From an uncultured bacterium (GTDB taxonomy: Bacteria > Bacillota > Clostridia > Oscillospirales > Oscillospiraceae), in the NCBI GenBank assembly GCA_949840775.1, contig CATKXO010000012.1, positions 1 to 64,000 of the forward strand: 64,000 nucleotides of DNA, in the 5' to 3' direction. Shown piece after piece: positions 51,297-59,595 of the stretch. The position numbers and the translations under genes were made by a program. The notes beneath the pieces were generated by a model that saw nothing but the letters and a program-made list of their open reading frames with translations, made no database searches and was not told the origin of the DNA. Numbering within the stretch: position 1 is the first letter of the stretch; every line of letters starts with the position of its first letter.

Positions 51297-53213
51297 ATGC
51301 CTATGAGACGCTTTGGTCCCCGGGACTTCACCCTATACCTGATGCTGGGGCTGCTGGCTCTTTTTACCTTTACCAGCCTCCAGCAGATGGACCGCAAAGA
51401 CGCCCCCACCTACAGCCAGATACGCACGCTTTTCCTCCAGGAGCAGGTGGAATATTTTTCCCTGGAGGACAACACCCTTACCCTGACCCTCCGGGGCCAG
51501 ACGGGGAACGGGGGAGCGCCCGTCCGCGTCACCTACCGGCTGGCCGACCCCGCCATCTTCTACCACGACATGCGGGAACTGGTCAATGAGCAGCTGGAGT
51601 CCGGGGTGCTGAAGGGCTACGACTACCCTCCGGGGATGGAGAGCTCCTGGTGGTACAACCTGATCCCCTATCTGGTGGCGGCGGCGGTGCTGTGCCTGTT
51701 CTGGTATCTGATGATGCGCCAGCGGGGCGGAGCCGGCGGAGGCGGCAGCTCCCCCAGTGCCGCCCGGTTCAGCCACGCCCGCACCCGCACCCTGTCCGAC
51801 CAGGGGAAAAAGGTCACCTTCAACGATGTGGCCGGGGCAGACGAGGAGAAGGAGGAGCTCCAGGAGATTGTGGAGTTCCTCCGGGACCCCCAGAAGTTTA
51901 CCGCCCTGGGCGCCCGCATCCCCAAGGGTGTGCTGCTGGTGGGACCTCCGGGCACCGGCAAGACCCTCATCGCCAAGGCGGTGGCCGGAGAGGCGGGGGT
52001 GCACTTCCTGTCCATCTCGGGCTCTGACTTTGTGGAGCTGTATGTGGGCGTGGGCGCCGGCCGGGTCCGGGACCTGTTCGACCAGGCTAAGAAGGACGCC
52101 CCCGCCATCGTGTTCATCGACGAGATTGACGCTGTGGGCCGTCAGCGGGGGGCTGGCCTGGGGGGCGGCCACGACGAGCGGGAGCAGACCCTGAACCAGC
52201 TGCTGGTGGAGATGGACGGCTTCGCCTCCAACGAGGGGGTCATTGTGCTGGCCGCCACCAACCGCCAGGACATCCTGGACCCAGCCCTCCTGCGGCCCGG
52301 CCGGTTCGACCGGCAGATCTACGTGGGCCTGCCCGACATCAAGGGCCGGGAGGAGATTCTCCGGGTCCACGCCAGGGAAAAGCCCCTGGCCGAGGATGTC
52401 TCTCTGAAGGACGTGGCCAGGGCCACCTCCGGCTTCACCGGGGCCGACCTGGAGAACCTGCTCAACGAGGCGGCCCTGCTGGCCGCCAGGGCGGACCGGC
52501 GGTTTATCCTGATGTCCGACCTCCACGACGCCATGCTCAAGGTCATCGCCGGCCCGGAGAAGCGCAGCCGGGTGGTCACCGACCACACCCGCAGGCTCAC
52601 CGCCTACCACGAGGCGGGCCACGCCGTGGTCATCCACGAGCTGTCCACCGCCGACCCGGTCCATCAGATCACCATCATCCCCCGGGGCCAGGCGGGGGGT
52701 ATGACCATCTCCCTGCCCGATGAGGACAGGGCCTATCAGTCCAAAAAGGAGCTCACCGAGCAGATCGCCCGCTGCCTGGGGGGCCGGGTGGCTGAACAGC
52801 TGGTACTGGGAGATATCTCCACCGGCGCGGGCAGCGATATCCAGCGGGCCTCCGCCATCGCCCGGAATATGGTTATGCGCTACGGTATGAGCGGCAAGCT
52901 GGGGAGCGTCACCTTTGAGAGCGGCCATGACGAGGTATTTATTGGCCGGTCCATGGCCCAGGCCAAGACTTACTCTGAGGAGACGGCTAACCTCATCGAC
53001 GAGGAGGTCCGCACCCTTATTGATGGCGCCTATGCCCAGTGCGAGGAGATTCTCACCCGCTGCCGCCGGGAGCTGGAGATCACCGCCCGCTACCTCCTGG
53101 ACCACGAAACGATGGAGGGTGAGGTGTTTGCCAAGGTCTTTGCCGACCCTCAGGCAGAGGAATTTGCCCCCTATCAGAAGGATATCCCTGAAATTTTCCG
53201 GAGCCTTTCTTAA
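51297..53213 (+). CDS. ftsH: ATP-dependent zinc metalloprotease FtsH
   Basis: 638-residue membrane AAA protease. Two helices at about residues 10-28 ([18 protein letters not shown]) and 119-139 ([19 protein letters not shown]) flank a small extracytoplasmic domain. Walker [12 protein letters not shown] near 217, Walker [13 protein letters not shown], second region of homology [20 protein letters not shown], and zinc site [11 protein letters not shown] near 435. An acidic third zinc ligand lies further on. Start at 51297; an ATG two codons later is also possible. Last gene of the operon, followed by a strong terminator. Confidence 0.97.
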   Translation: MPMRRFGPRDFTLYLMLGLLALFTFTSLQQMDRKDAPTYSQIRTLFLQEQVEYFSLEDNTLTLTLRGQTGNGGAPVRVTYRLADPAIFYHDMRELVNEQLESGVLKGYDYPPGMESSWWYNLIPYLVAAAVLCLFWYLMMRQRGGAGGGGSSPSAARFSHARTRTLSDQGKKVTFNDVAGADEEKEELQEIVEFLRDPQKFTALGARIPKGVLLVGPPGTGKTLIAKAVAGEAGVHFLSISGSDFVELYVGVGAGRVRDLFDQAKKDAPAIVFIDEIDAVGRQRGAGLGGGHDEREQTLNQLLVEMDGFASNEGVIVLAATNRQDILDPALLRPGRFDRQIYVGLPDIKGREEILRVHAREKPLAEDVSLKDVARATSGFTGADLENLLNEAALLAARADRRFILMSDLHDAMLKVIAGPEKRSRVVTDHTRRLTAYHEAGHAVVIHELSTADPVHQITIIPRGQAGGMTISLPDEDRAYQSKKELTEQIARCLGGRVAEQLVLGDISTGAGSDIQRASAIARNMVMRYGMSGKLGSVTFESGHDEVFIGRSMAQAKTYSEETANLIDEEVRTLIDGAYAQCEEILTRCRRELEITARYLLDHETMEGEVFAKVFADPQAEEFAPYQKDIPEIFRSLS

Positions 53214-53273
53214 AAAACTGGCAAAATGTCAAGACTAAATTACAAAAAATTATAAAAAGTTTTTAATAGCCTT

Positions 53274-53312
53274 AAAAACGGGGGTCCCGCTCCAGGTTGG
53301 ATCCCCGTTTTT
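53274..53312 (+). terminator. Terminator of the gdpP-ftsH operon
   Basis: 14-bp stem AAAAACGGGGGTCC / GGATCCCCGTTTTT with one G-T pair. Confidence 0.9.
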
Positions 53313-53408
53313 CATGCCTCCACGGCGCTGGCGGTGCAAAAATGGCGCAAAGAATTGGCCGGCGTCCCTGGGCGGTTCCGGCCTGGTCCTTTTCCCGTGT
53401 TCAGCTGG

Positions 53409-54461
53409 TCAGGCCGCCACGGTCATGTATTCGTCATAAAGCATTTGCGGCGTTTTCCATCCCAGGATCCGGCGGGGATAGTTGGCCAGCCACTCCTCCA
53501 CCGCTGCCACCTCCGCCGCGCTTATATCGTCGAAGTTTGTCCCCTTTGGAAAAAACCGTCTTATGATCCGGTTCATGTTCTCATTGGATCCCCGTTCATA
53601 AGCAGAATATGGGTGACAATAAAAAATCTTTGTGCGCGGTTTCCTGGCCCGCTTGGATCGCTCCATCCCCGCGCAGTCCTGGAACTCGCAGCCGTTGTCC
53701 ACGGTGATGGAGCGGAAAACCTCCCGGAATTTTGCCCCCATGCGGCGCTCCATGCGGTCCAGCGCCCTGACCACGCTTTCCATGGTGTGATCAGGCACCC
53801 ACACAATGACGGGGTAACGGGTCAGCCGCTCGGTCAGCACCACCAGGGCGGCCTTGCTGCCCTTGCAACCCATAACGCTGTCCATTTCCCAGTGTCCTAT
53901 GGTTTCCCGGCTGTTGATCTCCTCCGGGCGGTGTTCGATGGTTTCCCCCTTTGGCGGTCTTGCCCATCCCTCGGTGTCCCGCTCTTTTTTGCCCTCGTTC
54001 CGGCGCTCCCCCTTATACAGCAGATCCCGCTCGGTCAGGTTTAGGAAAATATCCCCCCGATAGATCCAGTTGTAAAGGGTGGTTTCGCAGATTTCTGTAT
54101 CAAACTTTTTCCCGTCGATTTTGATTTGTGCCAGGGCCGCGCCTGGGGACCGCTTTTTATTTATGATCTGGTCCTCGATGTACTCCGCAAAAGCAAAATC
54201 TTTCCCCAGCTTAATGTCCGGCCCCTTGGCTCTCAAATTTTCCTGGTATTTCCGATCCGCCACGTCCGCGCAGTATCTTTCCACAAATTCGTATTCGCTG
54301 GTTTGCTGGACACAGAGGCCCCGCGCAATTTCATTATAAATCGTCTTTCTGCACTTCCCCAGGGCCTCCGCAATTTTGGCTACCGGGGTTTTTATTTTCA
54401 GCATTTTTTCAATGGTCCGCCGATCCTCCAGTTTTATGTGCTTTGTTCCTTCGTAATTCAT
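53409..54461 (-). CDS. IS30-family transposase
   Basis: 350-residue DDE transposase. The ATG at 54461 follows GGGGAGGC. N-terminal HTH: LEDRRTIEKMLKIKTPVAKIAEAL and GKCRKTIYNEIARG, as in IS30. Catalytic residues: Asp in HWEMDSVMGCKGSKA, Asp in ITVDNGCEF and Glu in SAYERGSNENMNRIIRRFFPKG, all with the IS30 spacing. Intact. It marks the boundary between the ftsH operon and the prophage-like block. I could not find convincing terminal inverted repeats by eye. Confidence 0.93.
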   Translation of the reverse strand: MNYEGTKHIKLEDRRTIEKMLKIKTPVAKIAEALGKCRKTIYNEIARGLCVQQTSEYEFVERYCADVADRKYQENLRAKGPDIKLGKDFAFAEYIEDQIINKKRSPGAALAQIKIDGKKFDTEICETTLYNWIYRGDIFLNLTERDLLYKGERRNEGKKERDTEGWARPPKGETIEHRPEEINSRETIGHWEMDSVMGCKGSKAALVVLTERLTRYPVIVWVPDHTMESVVRALDRMERRMGAKFREVFRSITVDNGCEFQDCAGMERSKRARKPRTKIFYCHPYSAYERGSNENMNRIIRRFFPKGTNFDDISAAEVAAVEEWLANYPRRILGWKTPQMLYDEYMTVAA

Positions 54462-54485
54462 AGCAGCCTCCCCATGGCATGACAA

Positions 54486-54515
54486 AACCGGCGCGGTGAA
54501 ATACCACGCCGGTTT
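54486..54515 (-). terminator. Terminator of the XRE regulator
   Basis: AACCGGCG.GG / CC.CGCCGGTT stem in the 50 bases between the XRE gene end and the transposase start. Confidence 0.55.
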
Positions 54516-54757
54516 CACTCTCTCCCCAGCAGCCACAACACGGAAACGTCCAGAATGTCCGCTATTGTGGTAACTTCATAATCCGCCACATACCTGCTGC
54601 CGCCCTCAATCCTGCTTATGCTGTCCCGCTCCATGGGGATCCCGATCAGTTGTAATTCTCTGCATAGGTCAGACTGTGAAAAGCGTTTCGCCAGGCGGGC
54701 CAGCCTTATGCGATCACCACAAATATTTCTTTTTCCGTGATATGTGTATGCCCTCAT
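54515..54757 (-). CDS. XRE-type helix-turn-helix regulator
   Basis: 80-residue single-domain repressor-like protein with GGAGGAAACC upstream. HTH: ICGDRIRLARLAKRFSQSDL, then LIGIPMERDSISRIEGGSR and ITTIADILDVSVLWLLG-like end. Resembles phage and mobile-element Cro/CI regulators. Probably controls the element's early genes. Confidence 0.85.
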   Translation of the reverse strand: MRAYTYHGKRNICGDRIRLARLAKRFSQSDLCRELQLIGIPMERDSISRIEGGSRYVADYEVTTIADILDVSVLWLLGRE

Positions 54758-54901
54758 GGTTTCCTCCAGCCGCCGAAATAACCAACACTTTTCTTAATAT
54801 TACCACGGGAATTTTCAAAAACCCGTTGGAATATCCAGCATTAAAAAATTTAGTTATCCCGATTGATGGAGGAGGGCCGAAAGCGTCCCGGCCCCTCCGG
54901 T

Positions 54902-55123
54902 TTATTCCTCTGCCATTTCTTCCCCCAGTACCTCCGCCGCCAGCTTGTCCATGGCCTGCTCCATAAATCTGTTTAAGCTGCACCCCATGGCGTCCGCCGC
55001 CGCCTTGTACCGGCTTTTTTTCCCTTGCTTTACATATCCGTTTATCCGATCATAGGCTTTTTCGTTAAATTCGCGCTTGTAGTCCGTGGCGCTCATGCCG
55101 TTTTCCTTTTTGGGTCTACCCAT
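54902..55123 (-). CDS. Ribbon-helix-helix-type small DNA-binding protein
   Basis: 73-residue protein (MGRPKKENGMSATDYKREFN) with GGTGAGGTG upstream. The start GRPKKEN and the helix pair KAYDRINGYVKQGKKSRYKAAADAMGCSLNRFMEQAMDKLAAE are typical of Arc/CopG-like regulators on mobile elements. It is divergent from the gene at 55389, and three ATCTAACGTTAGAT-like operators lie in the gap, so it is the best candidate for the protein that binds them. Likely autoregulated. Confidence 0.75.
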   Translation of the reverse strand: MGRPKKENGMSATDYKREFNEKAYDRINGYVKQGKKSRYKAAADAMGCSLNRFMEQAMDKLAAEVLGEEMAEE

Positions 55124-55165
55124 TTTTATCACCTCACCGTCATTTTAGCACATTCCCGCGTTTTT

Positions 55166-55248
55166 ATCTACTGTTAGATTTTAATAAAAATCTAACGTTA
55201 GATTTGTTTACTTTGCCACTTGTTTTTATCTAACGTTAGATGTATAAT
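55166..55248 (+). promoter_or_regulatory. Promoter with three palindromic operators, copy A
   Basis: Operators at 55166-55179 (ATCTACTGTTAGAT), 55190-55203 and 55228-55241 (both ATCTAACGTTAGAT). The last lies exactly inside the 17-bp spacer between TTGTTT (55220-55225) and TATAAT (55243-55248), so a bound protein blocks polymerase. Confidence 0.8.
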
Positions 55249-55388
55249 GTAGACAGTTCAAGGGAAACACAGCCGCCCGGCTGCCGGGGCGTAGAGTTCA
55301 GCAGCGGTCAACCTCCCGAACCAATACGGAAAGGGCACCGACACGGACCACACCACACACCACCCGTCATTTTATGGAGGTTTTGAAT

Positions 55389-55916
55389 ATGTTTACTTTT
55401 GAAATTGGCAAAAAATATTTTGACACCAGCGCCTGTGATCATAATTGTGTTTTCGTTATCGAAATCACGAAACGCACGGCCAAAACCGTGACTTTCCTGC
55501 GGAACGGGAAAGAGCGCCGGGCGAAGATCCACACGGACGATCAGGGGGAATATATCATCCCGGATCGGTACAGCATGGCCCCCGTGTTCCGGGCCAGCCG
55601 GGAGTATGAGGAGGCCCCCGCCACCCCGGACCCGCTGGCCTCTTATATGCCCCAGGTCCTCCAGGCCGCGCCCCAGCCCGCCATGGTCATGGTTGGCCAG
55701 CCCGTCCTCTGTGACTGCGGGGCCATGTTCCCCCAGGTGGGCGGTGTCATTATCGGCTTTGTGGACAAAGAGGCCACGCGCTGGACCCCCGCTGCCACCA
55801 TGGCGGTGATCCGGTGGGAGGACGGGCGCCAGGACCTCCACAAACTTTCTGATATTCACCCCCAGGGGTGGCGCAGTCAGAACGGCAGCGGTTTGGGCGT
55901 GTTCTTTGCCCGCTGA
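55389..55916 (+). CDS. Phage-type protein of unknown function
   Basis: 175-residue protein, ATG behind ATGGAGG. The N-terminal 55 residues (MFTFEIGKKYFDTSACDHNC, then VIEITKRTAKTVTF) look like a small beta barrel, of the kind seen in restriction-alleviation or regulatory proteins. A Pro-rich linker follows, then a C-terminal part with AMFPQVGGVIIGFVDKEATRW and a WEDGRQDLHKLSDIHPQGW segment. Under the operator-controlled promoter A. Function unknown. Confidence 0.65.
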   Translation: MFTFEIGKKYFDTSACDHNCVFVIEITKRTAKTVTFLRNGKERRAKIHTDDQGEYIIPDRYSMAPVFRASREYEEAPATPDPLASYMPQVLQAAPQPAMVMVGQPVLCDCGAMFPQVGGVIIGFVDKEATRWTPAATMAVIRWEDGRQDLHKLSDIHPQGWRSQNGSGLGVFFAR

Positions 55917-55969
55917 AATTATACAGCCGGGCCGGGCGGCTACTTCCCGGCGGAAAGGATTGGTACAAT

Positions 55970-56131
55970 ATGAAAAAGCGTTATTATAAAGCCATGGCCA
56001 CAGTCACAGACGGGGCGCGGGTGTGGGACGTTTTGATTTATTCCATGTATGAAAGCATGGAGGAGGCCCAGGCCGGAATTGACAGGTTTGCCTCCCACGG
56101 CTACAACATTTTGAAAACCTGGATTGAATAA
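55970..56131 (+). CDS. Small phage protein
   Basis: 53 residues, ATG behind GGAAAGGATT. Sequence MKKRYYKAMATVTDGARVWD and YESMEEAQAGIDRFASHGYN. A short alpha/beta protein common in mobile elements of gut Clostridia. Function unknown. Followed by a clear terminator, so this is the last gene of unit A. Confidence 0.65.
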   Translation: MKKRYYKAMATVTDGARVWDVLIYSMYESMEEAQAGIDRFASHGYNILKTWIE

Positions 56132-56135
56132 ACGT

Positions 56136-56161
56136 ACCCCGGCCAGCTGTCTGGCCGGGGT
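56136..56161 (+). terminator. Terminator of unit A
   Basis: 11-bp stem ACCCCGGCCAG / CTGGCCGGGGT with CTGT loop and TTTAT. Confidence 0.85.
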
Positions 56162-56165
56162 TTAT

Positions 56166-56247
56166 ATCTAACATCAGATTGTATAAAATTCTAACGTTAG
56201 ATTTGTCTATTTTACTACTTGTTTTCATCTAACGTTAGATGTATAAT
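56166..56247 (+). promoter_or_regulatory. Promoter with three palindromic operators, copy B
   Basis: Operators at 56166-56179 (ATCTAACATCAGAT), 56189-56202 (TTCTAACGTTAGAT) and 56227-56240 (ATCTAACGTTAGAT), with TTGTTT (56219-56224), 17 bases and TATAAT (56242-56247). Spacing of the last two operators is 38 bases, the same as in copy A. Confidence 0.8.
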
Positions 56248-56280
56248 GTAGACAGTTCAAGAGAAAAGGGGGTGGTTAAG

Positions 56281-56415
56281 ATGGCCAATAAAAAGCGCCG
56301 CAGGCGCAAGCCCACGGCGCAGCCCAAAAGAATGGAAAGTCTGGCGGACAACATTCTGGCGGGCGTGATCTCCGGCCTGGTGGTTCTGGCAATTCAAAAA
56401 TTGCTGAACTGGTAA
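56281..56415 (+). CDS. Small basic, single-helix protein
   Basis: 44 residues: an N-terminal basic stretch MANKKRRRRKPTAQPKRM, then a hydrophobic helix ILAGVISGLVVLAIQKLL. AAAGGGGG ribosome site. It looks like a small membrane protein of phage or conjugative elements. First gene under promoter copy B. Too short for the usual gene-length cut. Confidence 0.7.
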   Translation: MANKKRRRRKPTAQPKRMESLADNILAGVISGLVVLAIQKLLNW

Positions 56416-56425
56416 AAGGCCAGGG

Positions 56426-56453
56426 GGGTGTGGGGTCCCGAAACCCCACACCC
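56426..56453 (+). terminator. Hairpin inside unit B
   Basis: 11-bp stem GGGTGTGGGGT / ACCCCACACCC with a 6-base loop between the first and second small genes; no T tract, so probably partial. Confidence 0.5.
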
Positions 56454-56499
56454 TCACTATAAAGCAATCAACATTCATTGTCAATAGGAGGGCGCAAGA

Positions 56500-56607
56500 A
56501 TGAAATTTTTAATTTCTCTGGTCATTTTCGTGGCCGTGTTCGTTCCGGTCAAATACGGGATCCAGGCGGTCCGCCGGTATCTTAAAGGGAGGAGGGGGCA
56601 AAAGTGA
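56500..56607 (+). CDS. Small single-helix membrane protein
   Basis: 35 residues, MKFLISLVIFVAVFVPVKYG with a basic tail (RRYLKGRRGQK). TAGGAGGGC ribosome site. Its stop overlaps the next start by 4 bases (GTGA). Function unknown. Confidence 0.65.
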   Translation: MKFLISLVIFVAVFVPVKYGIQAVRRYLKGRRGQK

Positions 56608-56828
56608 AAACGCCGGAATTGATGGCGCGGGAAACGCTGAAAAACTCCAGCCTGGAAAAGCTGCTTGATTTGTGGGAACTCACCGACACAATGAACGGCC
56701 TGCAGGTCCCCACTGTGCGCGGGTGGTTGATGGACGAAATAGAGCGGCGAAACCCGGACGGGTTCGACGCATGGCTGGACCAGGAAAGCCCGGAAGATCA
56801 GGACCTCCGCCGCTATGTCCTGGCCTGA
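56604..56828 (+). CDS. Small phage protein
   Basis: 74 residues starting at GTG behind GGGAGGAGGGGG. Helical, with KNSSLEKLLDLWELTDTMNG, VRGWLMDEIERRNPDGFDAWL. Resembles small acidic proteins that occur repeatedly in gut phage elements. Last gene of unit B. Confidence 0.65.
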   Translation: MKTPELMARETLKNSSLEKLLDLWELTDTMNGLQVPTVRGWLMDEIERRNPDGFDAWLDQESPEDQDLRRYVLA

Positions 56829-56832
56829 TACA

Positions 56833-56863
56833 AAGGACCCCCGGCGCGGTGCCGGGGGTCCTT
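56833..56863. terminator. Terminator between early and late blocks
   Basis: 13-bp stem AAGGACCCCCGGC / GCCGGGGGTCCTT with a 5-base loop, 4 bases after the last rightward small gene and 4 before the end of the leftward late block. Confidence 0.92.
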
Positions 56864-56866
56864 GCT

Positions 56867-57202
56867 TTATTCTTTCCGGTTCTCCAGGCGGGTGATCTGC
56901 TCCAGCGTTTGCCGGAATTTATCCCACCCGAACATGGCCGCAAAGGCCACGAAAAAGCCCAAGCCAATGGCGGCGGCCACCATGTACCAGACAATGGGGA
57001 CGGCCAGGATCCGGCACATGGCGAAGAACGCCAGCAGGGTCACGGCCATGGCCACGATAAAGGCCAGCAGGTTGGTGGGCACCTTGTCCCAGGTCAGTTT
57101 CTTGACCACCTCCACAATGATGTTGGTGATCACCATAAGGATCAGCACCGCCAGCAGGATGGCCGAAAGAACGGCGGGAATGTACTGCAGAATGGTTTCC
57201 AT
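56867..57202 (-). CDS. Phage membrane protein, possible holin
   Basis: 111 residues with three hydrophobic stretches: LQYIPAVLSAILLAVLILMVI, LLAFIVAMAVTLLAFFAM and VPIVWYMVAAAIGLGFFVAF. The short basic tail RQTLEQITRLENRKE is holin-like. GGGAGGACAT ribosome site. Last gene of the leftward late block, immediately after the endolysin, where a holin is expected. Confidence 0.7.
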   Translation of the reverse strand: METILQYIPAVLSAILLAVLILMVITNIIVEVVKKLTWDKVPTNLLAFIVAMAVTLLAFFAMCRILAVPIVWYMVAAAIGLGFFVAFAAMFGWDKFRQTLEQITRLENRKE

Positions 57203-57223
57203 GGTTATGTCCTCCCTAAATTT

Positions 57224-58225
57224 TTATTTCACAGCCCCGCCCAGGGCGCACAGCAGCGCGTCCAGGCTGGGGAATGTGCTGTAATTGGCCAGCCAATAGT
57301 CCGACGTGTCGATCACGCCAGCGGCCACCAGGGTGCCCACGGCGTTGGCCACGGTGCTGGAGCGCGGCCCGGCCTTGGTGATCTTCTCCGCCGCCTTGAC
57401 CAGCAGGCGGTCCAAATACTTGACCTTGCCGGACGCGGCGGCCTGCTGCCAGTAGTCCGGGGAGTTGATCACGCCCAGCCGGGCCAGCTTGGCCACAGCT
57501 GCCGCCGCCTCGGTTAAATAGATCACCTGCCCCACCCGGATCAGGTTCTTGTTTTTGATCCCGTTGATGGCCGCCAGGGCGTCCACAGTGGTGCCATATC
57601 GGGCCGCGATCTTGCCCAGGGTATCACCCGCCACAACGGTGTGGGCGGTGCCCTTGGCCGTGCTGGAGGCCCCCGTGGTGCCCGGCGTGGTGCTGGTGGT
57701 GGTCCCGCCCATTTTCTTGGCAATCGCCGCAAAGTCAGGGCAGATAAACCCGCGAATATACCGGCCATTTATGGCCATGGTCCGCTTGCCCACCTTGCCG
57801 CCGCTCATGTTGCCCTCTGTCACCACAAAGGACCCGGCGGAAACCTTGGTCACGATCCCGATATGGTCCCCGGCTCCGGTGCAATCGCCCACGCCGTTGT
57901 CCTGCCAGTCATACACGCAGGCGTCCCCGATCTTGGGCGTGTGGGCGTCGTTCTCCACCCAAATGCCCAGCTTTTTGGCCACAATGGTGTATTTCTCCAC
58001 GCCGCACTCTGTCCCGGTGTAGGCGGCGATCCCGGCCCGGATATAGGCCGCGCTCACCGTGGTGGCGCAGTATGCGTCTTTCACCTGGACCTTGTACCCC
58101 CGCGCCAGGGGGCGGTAATTGTTGTATACCTCCAAAATGTCCAGGTGCTTGGCGCTGCCCTTGGTGGCCCCCACCCATGCGTTGATGGTGTCCGCCACTT
58201 TCTGGCGCAGTTGGTTCTCTGTCAT
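57224..58225 (-). CDS. Endolysin: CHAP-like amidase/peptidase with LysM
   Basis: 333-residue lytic enzyme. I take MTENQLRQKVADTINAWVGA, with AAGGGAGGC upstream. N-terminal CHAP/NlpC-like domain at about residues 15-165, catalytic Cys in VKDAYCATTVSAAY and His in GAGDHIGIVTKVSAG. A Thr/Ser-rich linker precedes a LysM domain at about 205-250 (HTVVAGDTLGKIAARYGTTV, INGIKNKNLIRVGQVIYL). The C-terminal 75 residues contain two repeats with a DYW motif (INSPDYWQQAA, IDTSDYWLANY), likely cell-wall binding. It cleaves host peptidoglycan at lysis. Confidence 0.92.
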   Translation of the reverse strand: MTENQLRQKVADTINAWVGATKGSAKHLDILEVYNNYRPLARGYKVQVKDAYCATTVSAAYIRAGIAAYTGTECGVEKYTIVAKKLGIWVENDAHTPKIGDACVYDWQDNGVGDCTGAGDHIGIVTKVSAGSFVVTEGNMSGGKVGKRTMAINGRYIRGFICPDFAAIAKKMGGTTTSTTPGTTGASSTAKGTAHTVVAGDTLGKIAARYGTTVDALAAINGIKNKNLIRVGQVIYLTEAAAAVAKLARLGVINSPDYWQQAAASGKVKYLDRLLVKAAEKITKAGPRSSTVANAVGTLVAAGVIDTSDYWLANYSTFPSLDALLCALGGAVK

Positions 58226-58241
58226 TTGTATGCTGCCTCCC

Positions 58242-58655
58242 TTACAGGCCCACGTCCGGGGGTTCCTCCCGCTCGGTGGGCGGGTCCATGGGCGCGGCCT
58301 GGTGGCCGCTCCCGCTTGTTTTGGCGGCCTCCGCCGCCTTGTCCTTGTTGGTCTTGATCCAGCCCATGACGCCGTTTTCAAACCCGCATACGCCGAACAC
58401 GCAGGCGGTCAGGGTGGACGGCTCCGCGCCGGTGTGCCAAAACACGGCCATGTCCGCCGCTGTGTAGGCCACCAGAATCACCGCCTCCAGGATCAGCACC
58501 TTGTCCATGGTTCCCATTTTCCCCTTGCCCCCGCCGCCGTCCGGCTGGAGGCGGCGGGGACGATACAGGCGCGGCCCCACGATCCGGCACAGTAGAAAAC
58601 CGGAAATGGTCCCCACGGCCATGGCCAGCGCGGCCACCACCACGGTGCCGGTCAT
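58242..58655 (-). CDS. Phage membrane protein, likely holin component
   Basis: 137 residues. The start MTGTVVVAALAMAVGTISGFLLCRIVG overlaps the preceding stop by 4 bases. Two hydrophobic segments: VVVAALAMAVGTISGFLLC and DKVLILEAVILVAYTAADMAVFW. The C-terminal part is charged and Pro-rich (PMDPPTEREEPPDVGL). Lies between the XhlA-like protein and the endolysin. Confidence 0.7.
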   Translation of the reverse strand: MTGTVVVAALAMAVGTISGFLLCRIVGPRLYRPRRLQPDGGGGKGKMGTMDKVLILEAVILVAYTAADMAVFWHTGAEPSTLTACVFGVCGFENGVMGWIKTNKDKAAEAAKTSGSGHQAAPMDPPTEREEPPDVGL

Positions 58656-58987
58656 GCCGCCACCGTCAGCAGGTAGATTAGGCCGGCACCCAGGGCGGTG
58701 ACAATCGCCCCCACCAGGCCATACAGCACCTTGTCCACCATGCCGTCCCACCGCTTGCCCGGTTTCTTTTCGATGGCGTCCACCTTTGTCCCCAGGGCGG
58801 TCACGTCGTTTTTGATCTCCCCCATGGTTTCGGTCTGGTGCCGCTGCTCCGTCGCCATGACCTCCACGGCGGTGGCCAGCCGGTTCAGGGTGTCCACCTT
58901 TTCGTCCATATCGTCCAGGCGGTGGGTGTTGGATTTACTCCGGGCGTCCACCTCCGCCAGCTTGACCGCCATTTCCTGCTCATTCAT
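58652..58987 (-). CDS. XhlA-like coiled-coil membrane protein
   Basis: 111 residues, GGAGGTGTG ribosome site. A heptad-rich coiled coil (NEQEMAVKLAEVDARSKSNT, RLDDMDEKVDTLNRLATAVE, VTALGTKVDAIEKKPGKRW) ends in one hydrophobic helix (VLYGLVGAIVTALGAGLIYLL). This is the layout of XhlA/hemolysin-type phage lysis proteins, which work with a small holin. Overlaps its neighbour at both ends by the ATGA pattern or a few bases. Confidence 0.85.
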   Translation of the reverse strand: MNEQEMAVKLAEVDARSKSNTHRLDDMDEKVDTLNRLATAVEVMATEQRHQTETMGEIKNDVTALGTKVDAIEKKPGKRWDGMVDKVLYGLVGAIVTALGAGLIYLLTVAA

Positions 58988-58990
58988 GCC

Positions 58991-59173
58991 TCACACCTCC
59001 AATTTTTCAACGGGGCCGCCGGTGGCCTCCGCGTATTTTTGCCGCAGGGCGGTGATCTCCCCCGCATGGGTCAGGGCGTCATACTGGGCCAGCTGTGTGG
59101 CCTGGTCCTGTATGATCACATTCTGCTGGTCAATGATGGCGCACAGGGCCGCGATCACTTCCACCTGGTTCAC
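58991..59173 (-). CDS. Small phage protein
   Basis: 60 residues starting at GTG that overlaps the upstream stop (GTGA). VEVIAALCAIIDQQNVIIQD forms a hydrophobic-amphipathic helix, then QLAQYDALTHAGEITALRQK. XkdX-like position between a tail-type protein and lysis genes. Function unknown. Confidence 0.6.
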   Translation of the reverse strand: MNQVEVIAALCAIIDQQNVIIQDQATQLAQYDALTHAGEITALRQKYAEATGGPVEKLEV

Positions 59174-59592
59174 CGCCGCCGCGCCCCCTTTGCGCCCACG
59201 CCGATCAGCGCGGCAATATGCCGCAGGTCCTCCACGGGGGCCTCGAAAAAGTCATGGGACCACACCCAAAAATCCGCGTGATCCGCCCGTCTGTACCGGC
59301 AGGCCATGGGATCCGCCCACAGCTTTGCCCACCGCTCCCCGTGGCCCTTGTCCCGCTTGGACACAGCGGCGATAATGGCGGCGGTCAGTTGGCCGCGCTC
59401 CAGCCCGTGGCCGTCGCCGTCCCTGGCGAAATATTTATGGGCGCTTTCGCTGGTGGCGGCGCACAGGCGCAGGCCGTCCCGCTCCAGGAAACCGTCCACG
59501 GCCTCCACGGTGGTGCCATAGGGGATATTTACCGGGCCGCAGATGGCATTAAACCGCGCCCGCCGGGCCGCTATGTATTGCACCCGCTCCAT
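59170..59592 (-). CDS. Phage protein of unknown function
   Basis: 140 residues, MERVQYIAARRARFNAICGP. Conserved-looking VNIPYGTTVEAVDGFLERDG, then GHGERWAKLWADPMACRYRR and HADFWVWSHDFFEAPVEDLRH. Starts 4 bases after the chitin-binding-like gene stop. Possibly a tail-associated or lysis-associated protein; the family is not recognised. Confidence 0.6.
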   Translation of the reverse strand: MERVQYIAARRARFNAICGPVNIPYGTTVEAVDGFLERDGLRLCAATSESAHKYFARDGDGHGLERGQLTAAIIAAVSKRDKGHGERWAKLWADPMACRYRRADHADFWVWSHDFFEAPVEDLRHIAALIGVGAKGARRR

Positions 59593-59595
59593 GGC

